From Staphylotrichum longicolle (Eukaryota; Ascomycota; Sordariomycetes; Sordariales; Chaetomiaceae): 64,000 bases of DNA. Shown here one piece after another: positions 1 through 10,992 of this stretch. Below the pieces are notes generated by a model that was not told the DNA's origin, made no database searches, and saw nothing but the letters and a program-made list of their open reading frames with translations. A program made the position numbers and the translations under genes. The first letter of the stretch is position 1, and each line of letters starts with the position of its first letter. The stretch is from NCBI GenBank assembly GCA_019096155.1, contig JAHCVI010000001.1, positions 14,905,243 through 14,969,242 on the forward strand, given 5' to 3'.

Positions 1-45
1 GGAATGTGATGTCGCACTTGGTGCATTTGGCCGTTTTGGATGTAC
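1..45 (-). CDS. Possible partial exon at the left edge
   Basis: Read on the minus strand, the first 45 bases give an open stretch ending at the window edge with a CxxC pair (AKCTKCDITF), preceded by a plausible splice acceptor (cccag at 46-50). A CxxC followed by an aromatic residue suits the first zinc knuckle of several zinc-binding domains, but too little is visible to name one. It could also be chance. No upstream exon was confidently found to the right. Confidence 0.2.
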
Positions 46-1690
46 CTGGGAAGGGGCGCTCCCGGCTTCTGTCTGCCTTGTCTGCCCAGTCTCTTGGAGG
101 TAATGGCGAGAAAGCGGAAGTATAATCCGATTTGCGCGGTTTGGGTTTGTTGCTTGGCTGAGGAAGCACTCTTGGAGTCTGTTGGTGGCGGTTCATGGAG
201 CTTGGATGGCGGTTCTGGGGCTGTTGATTGCGGCTCTGAGCACTGGGATGGCGGGGTCGCGGTTCGCTTCTTGATCGGTAAGCCTCAGGCGGAGGAATGA
301 AGGCCCAAGGTGTAGACCTGGTCGGGTCAAAAGGGACATCACAGCTCATCAAGTGGACCTCTAGGGCCCTGTAGGAGACAAAGAGGGAGTGACATCTGAA
401 GCATATGGCCTCTTCCATGGTTGCTGCGCATGGGAATGGCAGCGAGATAGGAGTTGCATCAAACGGATCTTGAGAAGGAGGGTTTTACCCATGAGAAGGG
501 GGTGGCATCATCCCAAGCGGGGTAATGGGCCTCACTGCAGAGCCAGGAAAGCTTGTGTAACACAAGATAACCTGTGAGAAGCTGCTTTGCTTACACCTAG
601 GTAACGGATTGGATCCGATTTGACTTGGGGCCAGAAGTGGGCTAGCTGACAGCGCGGGGGATGCCGGGAGGGTAACGCACCATTGACGGCGTAGCACGAA
701 CTGATCGCGCTCAAATATTTGCTACCAGCATCCACAAAATGCAGGCAGCAAATCTTCTTATGGCTGGGTGATATGGTAGTTAGGTCAGGCTTCAATATCC
801 TGCTGCGTTGCGCTCTCTCGCCATGTCCGATACCGAACCAAGTACACGCACGCTGGTGGTCAGGGAGAGGGAAATATTATCGGCGACACACTATGTAGTC
901 GGGAGCATCTCTGCCGTTAGCTTATCTCACGAGATTTCATGATTACAATTCTACACTGTTCTCGCTTTAAATAACCGGAGAATATACCGAGGGCAAACTC
1001 CGCAGAGAAACGACGAAGAGATGAACGCTGCGTCCAACCCATTATGGGTTCAAAGATATAGCCAAGCCTGTAATGCTAATTACCATTTCAGCTCGCCGGC
1101 GTAAGATGAAGAGTCAATAGATAATCTAAGATGTGCCTTCTTTGACCGAGGCACACTTGGCGTTCAGCCTCACACGACTATGGAAAGTTGTGATTGTTCG
1201 GAGTTCGGAACAAGAAAGTAGGAGCTTGTAGTCGTACAACCTAGAATCAATTCACCAGCCCCTCAAATGAGTAGCATCAAACAAACTAACCGGGTCCCGG
1301 GAACGGGCCGAGGAAGCTCAGTCGATTGGAATCTGCCGTGCCATTTCTTCCGGTCTGGCCGGGGTCAGGATCTATTTCCCATGCGGCACACTCGGCAGTT
1401 CACTCGCGGCGATCTCGTGCACCACCTTGCGCGTGTATCAATATCCCCCAATTGCTCTTCATCTGGATATTTGCAACCACCACGTTGTGGGCCGGCTGCG
1501 AGTTATTGGGCGGGACTAGATTCAGGGGTAAACGCTTCTCCTCACGGCTACTCCTCACGGAAGGGTGACACAGAATCTACTCCCGAACGGCTTAGTTTCT
1601 AGAAGGATTTCTGACTTTCTACTTAATAGAGTCTACGTGCCCGCTTCCCCAACCATGTGATGCGGAGAACCACCTGCAGTCTCCAACGCC
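46..1690. other. Intergenic, no supported gene
   Basis: Only short unsupported open frames occur. From about 690 to 1250 the sequence is more A/T-rich than the flanking genes. No repeat array, tRNA or transposon gene is recognised. The right end contains the promoter of the secreted-protein gene. Confidence 0.5.
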
Positions 1691-3363
1691 ATGGCCGTGC
1701 GTCTCTTCCTCCTGGCTGCTTCGGCAGCCGTGCTTGCTTCTGCTCAGGGTGTCAGTCCGGGCTGCACCGCCAAATCCTTCTCGTATCCGAGCTGGATTAT
1801 TCAGGACGTCAAGCACACCCCGCAGAATGTCACGTTCAGCATCTCTAACCGCGTCACCGATTATGAGGCGAATCTGGCCTGCCAGTACACCAAGACTGGC
1901 CTGAATGCGTGCTCAATTCAGGGAACGCCAGCAGCAAACGACACACTCCAGGTTAGCGTGCTGCGTGAGGACCCAAGGCTTTACATCGTGAAGCAGTCCT
2001 GGGAGTGTAACGACCGAGGGAAGCTGTGAGTGATATCATCCCAGTCCCTGGAAAACCATCTCTCTGACCTATCATAGCTTGACCTTTACAGCGCAAGGAA
2101 ACGCCTCAGCTGCAAAGAACTACACTTCGCCGCTCCTTGTCAGGGGCTCTCTTACCTCCCCCGTGGCCATCACCCCCGAATATCCCGACGGACCCACCGG
2201 CCACAACTCCCCTGGCTGCACCGCCAAGTCAGAGAAGCCGTCGTGGGTCTTGACCGCAATCCATTACACTGACGAGCCCGGCGACGGTGTCACGAGCACC
2301 CCGTTCAAGAACTTCAACGCAATCGTCACCAACCCAGCGAACGGCTACCAAGCCAGCTGCATCCCGGGTGGCGGCAACTTTGGCGACCCTAACAATCTCT
2401 CGCGCCTCACGTGTGCCGGCGTCGAGTTCCAATCCTCCAGCGTGGGCAGCTACCCCATCTCAACCACGGCCTCCTTCGACCCCGAGACCCTGGCCTTCTC
2501 GCTCAACCAAACCTGGTACTGCGACGACACCGACGCTGCAAAGCCGTAAGCCGAACTCCCACCAACCCTTCTTCCCTCCGTTGTCCCACCACCATTGCCC
2601 TCTTTCGAAACTGAAACTAACCACCCTGATCCAGCCTCAAAATCATCGCCACGGGCAACACCACCCTCTCCCTAACCTGCAACACCGAAACCACCGCCAC
2701 CAACCAAACCAACCAGTACTGCTCCAACCTGGCCCCCTCGATCCCGCTATCCGGCACCCTTGGCACCGTCACCACCCTGCACCCTTACTCCCTCACCGAC
2801 CCGGTCCCCTCCTCGCGCGGCGACGGCTGCACCCTGACCTCCATCTTCAACCCGCGCTGGCAGTTCAGCGACTTCCAGATCAACGGCGGCAGCGTGACCT
2901 TCGAGGTGATCCTCACGGCAGCGGACCGCGGGTTCCAGTATCCTATCCCCATCTATCAGGGCGCGGCCGTGAAGGGTGGGGAGGCGGGGTGGTATGAGTG
3001 CGAGATCGGGGCGGATGGGGGGAATGGCCTGCCGCTGTGGCCGTACAAGTGCAGTTTTCGGTATGAGGCGGAGGGGAAGGGGTTGGAGTTGAGGGCGGAG
3101 TGGGAGTGTAGGGATTTGGATGAGGGACATCCGTGAGTTCTCCTTTTGTGTTTTTGTCTTTCTTTTGTTGACCTCAGGTATGGGTGAGGAGTGGTGGGTT
3201 GTGCTAATGTGATGATAATGGGAGCAGGGTCAAATTCAGTGGTGTCACCACAACGACTGTCAACAGTACGTTGGCATGCGAGACGGTTGATGGCGAATCA
3301 AGGTGTACTACGACGGATCCGGGGTACACGTGGGTTGCGGGCATCACAAATGTTACTTGGTAA
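1691..3363 (+). CDS. Secreted cysteine-rich protein with three repeated modules
   Basis: Four exons join in phase: 1691-2025, 2078-2545, 2635-3132 and 3228-3363, giving 478 residues. The start has a clear signal peptide (hydrophobic run then ASAQG). The mature protein repeats a module that opens with a Cys-Thr and an aromatic anchor: SPGCTAKSFSYPSW, SPGCTAKSEKPSW and GDGCTLTSIFNPRW, each followed by a beta-rich segment with further cysteines (QSWECND, QTWYCDD, AEWECRD). Many N-x-S/T sites fit secretion. It has no membrane anchor. I do not recognise an enzyme family; a wall-associated or effector-like extracellular role is only a guess. Introns are 52, 89 and 95 nt with standard borders, which makes the exon model fairly safe. 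Confidence 0.8.
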
Positions 3364-3748
3364 TGATCGGCCTAGATGGTGAAATGTCGAAGAAGAAGCA
3401 GGGGTGCTTGGGGGCCGGGCGGTTAGTTCAACTTGGACACACACATGGACTTGTCCTGCCGCGTGTCCGCTTACGGCACCTTCAAAGATGTTATTCGTCT
3501 CATGGTAAACCGTCTGTGTCAAGATGCGGGATTGCCTCGGTGTTGCGGTCTTGGCCGATCAAGGGCTTTGATGCATAACGTCACGCTAGTTCCACGGAAC
3601 AATGCCAATACATTGATGCAAGGAACCCACCCGTCTTAGCTGTTGGTTCTGTTCCTGACATCCCATTTTCTTTCGCCTTCTTCCGTTTGGCGAGCAGAAA
3701 CCTCCGGTTCTCCCTCACACATCTCATTTCCCACGCATTCTCGCGACC

Positions 3749-4759
3749 ATGAGCCAGGATCAGTCCACCAACACACTGGCCTCGGCTGCCTCACCCCCAT
3801 GGGGCTCCCTTCCCGTAGAGCAGTATCTCTTGGTAAGCCCAGCCAGCCGGCCAAGACTCTATTTCGTTCAAGCCCATGCTGATTACAAACAGCGCAACTG
3901 GGATGCGTCTTCCCCACTTTCCATTTCCATCCAGCGGCAACGCCTTGTCGAAGCATTTATTCAAGCCGACTCGGTAGCAGTCGCCGACGCCGAGCAGCTC
4001 CCGCCCTCAGAATCGCAGATCCGCACGATTCTGGAGCCGTGGCGGTCGCAAAAGCTGCGGCAGCTCGCGCAGAAACATCTCGCTTATGGCGAGCACGGCC
4101 CGGAGGGGGATTTCTACTTTTTGCGCACGCACTACGCCGGCGGGGCCGAGGATGATGCCAAGCTACGCGCGTGGCTGGACCTAGACGAGGAGGAGTTCAT
4201 CGAGCTGCCGAGAGAGGACGAGTGGTGGGTCGTGCTAGACGACGCGGCGATGTTTGACCTGGGAGACAATGAGGGCGACTGGCAGCAGGTCTATAGGGTA
4301 TTCCCTGAGTTGGCCGCGCCGAGGTTGGAGCGGAGTATAGCAGAGGTTGGTAGTGATTTGTATTACATCCGAAAGAGACTGAAGTGGCTGGTGCCGGAGG
4401 GTGAGCCGCAGGAGGAGGACTGGGCCGAGGCGGTGCGGCAGAATGTCCATATCTGGGGGAATAGGCTACTGGTTGTAGACCGGGTGGCCTTCGAGACGGA
4501 CGATTTGGGGTTGGTGTTCAGAGACGTAAAGGGGAATGTGGTCAGGGAGGGGCGCGTCAGGGCGGATGAGCTGAATGAGCTTAATCTCTATCAGAATGTC
4601 AAGGGCGCCCTGCGTGAGACGCGTTTCTGGCTCAACTCTGAAGTCGGGGAGAAGTATCGGGTTGGTGGCGAGGTGGTCCGGGAACTGGTACCTTTGGCCA
4701 AGGCAGGTTGGGGTGAACCGAACCACCCCATCCTCGGGAGATATGACCGGGCAGACTAA
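3749..4759 (+). CDS. Uncharacterised acidic protein
   Basis: The frame from ATG 3749 is open to a stop at 4757-4759. A standard intron (gtaagc at 3833 to acaaacag at 3892, 60 nt, in frame) is likely, giving 316 residues; if retained the protein is 336. Removing it joins EQYLL to RNWDASS. The protein is rich in Asp, Glu and Trp (LDLDEEEFIEL, EDEWWVVLDD), appears globular and mixed alpha/beta, and lacks a signal peptide or membrane segment. I do not recognise the family. It is transcribed toward the convergent kinase-EH gene. Confidence 0.65.
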   Translation: MSQDQSTNTLASAASPPWGSLPVEQYLLVSPASRPRLYFVQAHADYKQRNWDASSPLSISIQRQRLVEAFIQADSVAVADAEQLPPSESQIRTILEPWRSQKLRQLAQKHLAYGEHGPEGDFYFLRTHYAGGAEDDAKLRAWLDLDEEEFIELPREDEWWVVLDDAAMFDLGDNEGDWQQVYRVFPELAAPRLERSIAEVGSDLYYIRKRLKWLVPEGEPQEEDWAEAVRQNVHIWGNRLLVVDRVAFETDDLGLVFRDVKGNVVREGRVRADELNELNLYQNVKGALRETRFWLNSEVGEKYRVGGEVVRELVPLAKAGWGEPNHPILGRYDRAD

Positions 4760-5023
4760 GGAACTGGTCCCAGTCCGCAGGATCTCGGCTTCAACAATTA
4801 GATGTAAACATGCTGCTTCTCAACCTCGCATAGATCAACACATCCTCGCTCGACACCTTGGCCGGCTTGTGGACGGCAAATCGAATCATTTGCTGAATGT
4901 GGCCGGGGTCTAGCTTGGACACGGCACTCTGGCCCGGCATGACAACGTAAACCTCCCGCCATCATGTGCATGACGCGCTACATTCAGCGCCCCTGGAGTT
5001 CGCGCTTGAGCGGCCGGCTGCCT

Positions 5024-8000
5024 CTACTGGCCTTTCTTCTTCTTTTTCTGCGGCCCAGAATTGAGGAACAATTCCCTCTGCCGGCGCTCGATCTCCTGCG
5101 CTTCCTGTTGACGCTGCGCTTGCGCCTTTTCCGGATCAGAATTGCGAAGTAGCGCCTTTTGCCACTCCTCCTCCTCCAACGCATATCGGAGGCGTATCTT
5201 TTCCGCGGCCTCTTCGGGAGTGACCCGCGCTTTGCGGTCCCCCTTCTGAGGCCCTGAGTTGCGGAACAGCTCCCTCTGTCGACGTTCAATCTCCTGCGCT
5301 TCGCGTAAACGCTGTTCCTGTGCCTCTTTCTCGTCATCAATCTTTGCCCGAGGTCCCCTTTGCGGCCCAGCGTTGAGGAACAATTCCTTCTGCTGCGCCT
5401 CCATCTCGTTGCGTTGTTGGGCGCGTACATCTGCCTGGGAGGCGCGCTCCTTCGTGGCCTTTTGGTAACGCTGTCTCTCCGCCTCTGAATCCGCAAAGAT
5501 TTGACGGTAACGCTGTCTCGCCGCGTCCGAATCCGTATAGACCGGGCCGACGAACCCCTGGGGCAAATAGCTACCGCGCTCAACCTTGGGTTTTTGATAA
5601 CGCTGTCTGTCCACGTCTGCCATGTTTTGCGTCTCGTCCCGACTTCGCAGCTTCTCCCTATCCGGGTCATAGCCGGAAACGCGCCACGCCTGCGGGTGTT
5701 CCGTCTCTCGCTCCTTATTTCCCACAGACTCATCAAGGGTCTGCTGGTTCTTCCGAAACGCACCGAGAGCTGCGACGGTCGCAAGTGATCCCTGCGAGAG
5801 CCGGATGTCGTCCGATATTGGGCGCGAAGGGCGGGGCGGCGTCCTTGATTGAGTTTCTAAGAATGACTGTGGGTTAATGAAGCCCAAAGGGGTGGGTGTT
5901 GGTGCGGCCAAAAAAGATTCTGGCTCTTCCGGTGTGCTAAGAAAAATGATCCTGTCCACCATGCTCGACACTTCGTTCTTGATGTTGTCAGGGAGCGTCG
6001 AAGGCAGGGATCTGCCGGTAAGCTTGAGGTTGCAGAGATACATGGCGAGGCAGAATTCGGGAAAGTAGAGTTGCCCGGACCTGGTGCTGTCCGCAAGTTT
6101 CCTAGGCGGGAAATTGGCATCATCATCGAGTAAAGACCTCCAACCTTCAGACTTACCAAACGTGGTACAGCGAGTCCCCGTCCAGCCTAGAACGAAGCAA
6201 GATATCCCTCGCCAATTCTCCTGACATTGTAATTTGGCCATCTCCGACCGCAGACTTGAATAAGTTCTCAAATTTGGCCTGGTCCTGGGCCGTGATAAAC
6301 GAGAGGCGAATATTGGGAATCGGTACCTGGGGCCCAGCCGGGTGGTTTGCTGAGATTATTGGGCCTAGTGCCGTTACTGGCGGTGTGGAGTCTGATAGAT
6401 ACGGTTCTCGGGGGCCCGATGATGCTGGTTGCGGTGGGGTGTAGTTGGCAGGTTTTGTTGCTCGCGGAGGTGGGGGTGGTGGCGGTCGCCGGGGGTTGAA
6501 TCTGTCCGGCAAGGCAAGCAGCGAGGCGAGCTGTGCTTCCATACTCAATGGCGCATTACTGTCGTTGACTGGCAGTCTCTGGGGAACATTCTTTTGGGGC
6601 CCGTTGTGATCGGACAGAGGCTGAGCCAGTTCGGCATTGCGGAGCGCGAGGTCTGTTGTCCGCGTGCCGGTGTTGCTTGAGTGCTGCGTCGGCGGACCTG
6701 GCATGGCACCGGGGTTCCTCTTCAACATCGCAGGGCTAGAGGCTTGCCGAATCGTCGCTGTTGGTCTCATTGTGACATCATGTGCAGGTTGTTCAGCGTC
6801 AAAGACCTCCGAGTCCCATTGTGCTGTCGCGCGATATGGGTCGGTGAGCCCAGGATCGCTCGCGTTGCTGGGCTTGGCTAACGGTATTCTACACAGAATC
6901 ATTCAGCAACTGCAGAGCAACGAGTGCGCCCCGACGTCAACAGCACTTACACTGGTCCGTACACGGGTGGTGTTGGCCGGTGGTTGAGTGTGATCCAACG
7001 ATGCTTCGTCGCCTCGTCGGCTGAGAGCCGGTTCTGCGGATCCGGAGCCATGACGGCGCGAATAAAGTCACGGGCATCCTCGCTCACCCCAAGACTAACC
7101 AGCGCATTATCGGGAACAAAGGCTTGCTGGTAGTGGTAATACTCAACGAGCTCCCGTAGATCGAAGGCCGGGTTGCCCGTTATCAGGCGGACGCAAAGCT
7201 CCCCGAGGGCCCACATGTCAGCCGCGACAGTGTAAGCGGCCTTGTCATCCTTGTGCCGTCGCTTGAAGAAGCGGACCTCGGGCGCCATGTACTCCTGGGT
7301 GCCGATATTCACGGTCGAGTACTCTTGCTGCCCGTCGGTGGACCGCTTGCTGATGCCAAAGTCGCTGATCTTGACCCACCAGTCTTTCTCTGGCGGTTTG
7401 TCGACAACGAGGAGGTTCTTCGGTGTTGTATTAGAGATGAAAAGTTTTGAAAGGAAAGGACAAAGGGCCATTGGCCCGCGGGGCTCACTTACTGCTGGCT
7501 TCAGATCACGGTGTATGAAGTTGTACCGGTGCATGAACCCGAGCCCCTTGACTACCTGGGATGTGATTCTATGGCTCTCGAGCTCCGAGAACTGTCTGCT
7601 AAGGTACCGTTGCAGGTCGCCGTGTTCAAGGTACTCCATGGTAATGAAGATTCTATCCATGGCCTCGTACCAGCCCAGACACTTGACGAACCAAGAGTGA
7701 TACTAGAGCGTCGCGGTCAGCATTGGCTTTGTAGACGAATACGGCTGACTTGCCTTTGGGTTTGAGAACTTGGCCAGTGCCTTCAACTCTTCCCTGTAAT
7801 ACGCCTTGGTGACCTCGTTGCCTCTTTCTATCACCTTGACGGCGCGAAAGCGGCCGACTTTGGTGCCCCTGATATCATGCATGCACTGCTCCTTGAAGAC
7901 CTGTCCAAAACCGCCACGCCCCAAGAGGCGGCCACCTGTTGCATCCACTCGCTGCCATACTTCTTCGACCTGAAGCTGATCAATTCGAACCTGCTGGTGT

Positions 8001-8089
8001 GGGATGTCGCGGACATGATAGACAAGGCCGTCGTCTGACGCTTTCACACACAGCTCCGAATCATCGACGAGCTCCTCGTCACGGTCCAT
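5024..8089 (-). CDS. Ser/Thr protein kinase fused to a Pan1-like EH domain and coiled-coil repeats
   Basis: Exons 8089-7754, 7702-7493, 7417-6951, 6888-6157 and 6101-5024 join to 940 codons. Residues about 50-330 are an intact kinase: GRGGFG loop (57-62), Lys85 in RAVKVI, HRDLKPAN (176-183), DFG (201-203), APE (227-229). A proline-rich linker follows (PPPPPPP near 474-480). Residues about 530-633 are an EH domain closely resembling the first EH of fungal Pan1 (LSFITAQDQAKF, LLRSRLDGDSL, ADSTRSGQLYFPEF, IKNEVSSMVD); the NPF-pocket Trp582 is split TG|G by an intron and restored on splicing. The C-terminus is charged coiled coil with repeated ELFxNSGPQ units. Intron 1 is GC-AG. The start MDRDEEL matches the start MDENLDEL of the paralogous kinase at 23.2 kb. 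It lies head-to-head with the pseudokinase at 8593. Pan1 acts in endocytic actin assembly; here only the EH part is present. Confidence 0.87.
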
Positions 8090-8592
8090 CTCGGACGCCA
8101 GACCATCAATTGGGAGAAAGAACAAGTAAAAGCCCCGGATTAAAAAACTCAGCAACAACGGCAGCCAGAAAAGGCGGGTTCAAGTCACCCTCACTCTAAC
8201 GGGAGAGAGCGGGAGACAGTCCTGGAGGCAACCTTCAGGTTGTCTCACGCACAAAACTGGCAGAGAGGGGTAACTCGAAGTCGGAGGACAGGGTTGCACT
8301 CAGCGGCGGGAGCAGGCTGAAGAAAAGGGGCGGTGGCGGCAACTTCATTGGGAGAAACCACGTGGGAGGCTGAGCGAGCTGAAACCTGCATGAAGACGGC
8401 CCATGCATTGCAGGCAAATAAGTTCGTTCATTGGCCACGCCATCAAGGACTGGCTCCGGGGAGATATTTCAGCTGAGAGCACCCAGGGCAGCCTGAACTC
8501 TGTATCCTGAGCATCTCCCCCCTTCTCAAGTCGACAGCTTCTCGCCATCTTGTCAATGTTGCTGGTTGTGACACCAGATCCGACTTGTCAGG
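8090..8592. promoter_or_regulatory. Shared divergent promoter, pair 1
   Basis: This 503-bp spacer separates the start of the kinase-EH gene (leftward) from the start of the pseudokinase (rightward), so both promoters must lie within it. It contains no plausible coding exon. Co-regulation of the two genes is inferred from the arrangement; no specific binding site was recognised. Confidence 0.55.
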
Positions 8593-10408
8593 ATGAATCC
8601 CCTGAGTGTCATCAGTGATTTGGAGACGTGTTACAAGTATGTCGTCTACCCCGCCTTAATCGCCTCCACGATGTTCCCTGGCGCGTTGGACGGGACAACT
8701 TCATAGACTAACGCCATGCCTCAAGATACGGCAAACTGCTGGTGGGGTTCTGCCAAAGATGGAAGGACGCCGAAGACGAGCTGGCAGACAGGGCCACGGC
8801 GGTTGAGTTGTGCTGGCTGAACACGTCCGCCCAGTTGAAGCTCGTCGAGATGATGCATCCTGTGCTGAATGTCGAGGTGCGGAGAATCTTCGACGACAGC
8901 GTGGCCGTGCTGGCGAGGAAGCTAGACCTCGCCACCGTCCAGGTGCAAAAGCTGCAGGACCCTTCCTCCTCGAGGAGCCCCGGCTTCCTCCACTTCCGCT
9001 CCAAAGCCAGACGGGCCAAGTTTGCCGTGTACCAAACCACATTGGACACCACGATCCAAGACCTCGAGGCATGGCAAGTCCGCTGCAAGATCGCCCTCGA
9101 CCTCAACATGCGCGACCCAACCCCATCATCGACCAACGCCTCCAAACTCTGCGCGAATCCCAACCGGCCCAACTCCCTGGACCCGCCCCCCGCCCCAACA
9201 CCAACACCCACACCACCACCCCCAACCCGCTCACCCTCACCAACGGCATCCGCGCCGCCTCCAACCCACCGGCACCCAACCCTCCGTCTTCCTGCCCACC
9301 ATGCCCCTCACCAGCACGCCCATCCCCTTCAGCCGCGCCCGCACCGCCTCCCTCCCTCCCCGTCCTCCCCGGCACCACCAAACCCCGCCACTACATCCTC
9401 GACACCCTCCCCTGCCGGCCCTCCATGACCGACGTCCGCGCGCTGAGCGACGACGTGCGCGCGCTGGCGCTCAAGCTGCGCCGCGCCGACCCGCACGCCT
9501 TCGGCCTGCTCAACTGCAAGGGGGCGATGCGCGTGTTTGCGCGGCCGGCGGCGGAGGGGGCGGGAGCCGCGGGGCAGGTGCAGGTGGTGGGGTTCGAGGT
9601 GGTGTTTAACGTTCCGGGGGGCGCGGATGCGGCGCGGGTGAAGAGTTTGAGGGGCGCGTTGTTGGAGTCGGCGTCGAGGAGGGATGGGAACGGGAACGGG
9701 AATGGGGGGCTCGGGGAGGGGGTTGGGGCGCCGTCGTTGTCGAGACGGGTGAGATTGGCGCAGGAGCTGGCCACGTCGGTGAGTTATGTGCATACGTTCA
9801 AGTTTGTGCACAAGAATATTTGCCCGGAGTCGGTGCTGCTGTTTCAGGAGGTGGAGGGAGACGCGCAGGTGGATAGGGGGACCGGTGCGGTGGTTGCGAG
9901 CAGTAGACGGTCGAGCTTCCTGATTGGGTTCGAGAGCTTCCGGTCGGCCATCGGGGAGACGAGCCTGCTGGGCGACGGGGACTGGGCGCGCAATATCTAC
10001 CGCCATCCGGACCGGATGGGCGAGTTCCCGGCCGAGGAGTACAGAATGCAGCATGACATCTACAGTCTGGGGGTGTGTCTGCTGGAGATTGGGCTGTGGG
10101 AGCCGCTGGTTGAGTACGCCGGATGGGATGACACGTCAGAGCCCGAGTATGGCCGCGTGTGCCGCGACTTTGTGGGCACGAACAAGCCGTGGGTGTTTTT
10201 CAAGGATTACTTGGTGGAGTTGGCGGAGAGGGAGTTGCCTCAGAGGATGGGGGACAGGTATGCCGAGGTTGTGGTGACGTGCCTGACGTGTTTGGACAGG
10301 GATGGCAACTTTGGGGATGAAAGCGAAGTCGCCGACGCGGACGGCATCCTGGTGGGAGTACGGTTTATCGAGACGATCTTCGGGCAGCTGAAGGAGATTG
10401 TGTTGTGA
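8593..10408 (+). CDS. Helical-domain pseudokinase (pair 1 partner), with apparent frameshifts
   Basis: Exon 1 is 8593-8636; a clean intron (8637-8725, branch actaac) leads to exon 2. The first ~170 residues are alpha-helical (GKLLVGFCQRWKDAEDEL to DLEAWQ), as in a large fungal family with an N-terminal helical, HeLo-like region. The C-terminal part is a kinase fold lacking catalysis: VHKNICPES replaces HRD-type residues, IGFESF replaces DFG, and the C-lobe motif MQHDIYSLGVCLLEIGLW is conserved. Family motifs appear in three frames (LNMRDP; then NPIIDQRL; then FLPT..TPIPFSRA; then PRHYILDTLPC), implying indels near 9117, 9270 and 9350 in C-rich runs, so the gene is either mis-assembled or broken in the linker. 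Paralogous to the gene at 21.1-22.9 kb and divergent from the kinase-EH gene. Confidence 0.75.
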
Positions 10409-10992
10409 AGTTGGGTCTATATTGAAAGACATTATGGCAGCATTGAGCATGCCCTGAGCTATACAAGACATCTTTCGCCGCTGGCAACCGTAAGCGTCGA
10501 CATCTGCTTCTTCTGACCGACATCAACCGGCGGCTGGCCGGGCGGACCCTCAGTCCTGGGGAAAACCCGACTTACACCGGCAATGGTGTAGGCCACCTCG
10601 AGCATGGCAAATATCCTTGCGGCGCTGCATGGCATGCACATAGTACCCTACCCCTTCGGTCGGTCGCACGAGGAACACCTCTTCTTGTGTCTCAACTTTT
10701 GTGACGAAGCCGGGCCGATGGAGGGACGGTGCAGGCGAGGGCTCGGGAGTCAGCGAGGCGGGGGTAATGGGCGTAACAAAGAGACTTCGTGAGCCGAAAA
10801 TTTTGATCTATTATTCTATCCATGTCCCATGACAATATCTACACCGGCAATAGCCTGCATGCATACTCCAGTTGCGGATATCGACAAGACCATTCCCTGT
10901 ATCCTCTTCTCCAAACTCCTATTCTGATGGGTCTATAGGTACCAAACAAACCAGAAGAGGTCTTCCTCTAATTTGGGGGCGTCCCTGCCGCC
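10409..10992. other. Intergenic between convergent genes
   Basis: The stretch holds the 3' ends of the pseudokinase (+) and the ceramidase gene (-). Small open frames here have no coding character that I can defend. Confidence 0.5.

Noticed and set aside
6889..6950. Kinase and EH domain as two separate genes
   Set aside because: A standard 62-nt intron (gtaagt..tgtag) joins the frames in phase, the EH part has no promoter space or good start of its own, and the paralogous kinase also carries a C-terminal fused domain.
8160..8215. tRNA-like B-box (ggttcaagtc) near 8178
   Set aside because: No matching acceptor stem, anticodon arm or A-box could be folded around it.
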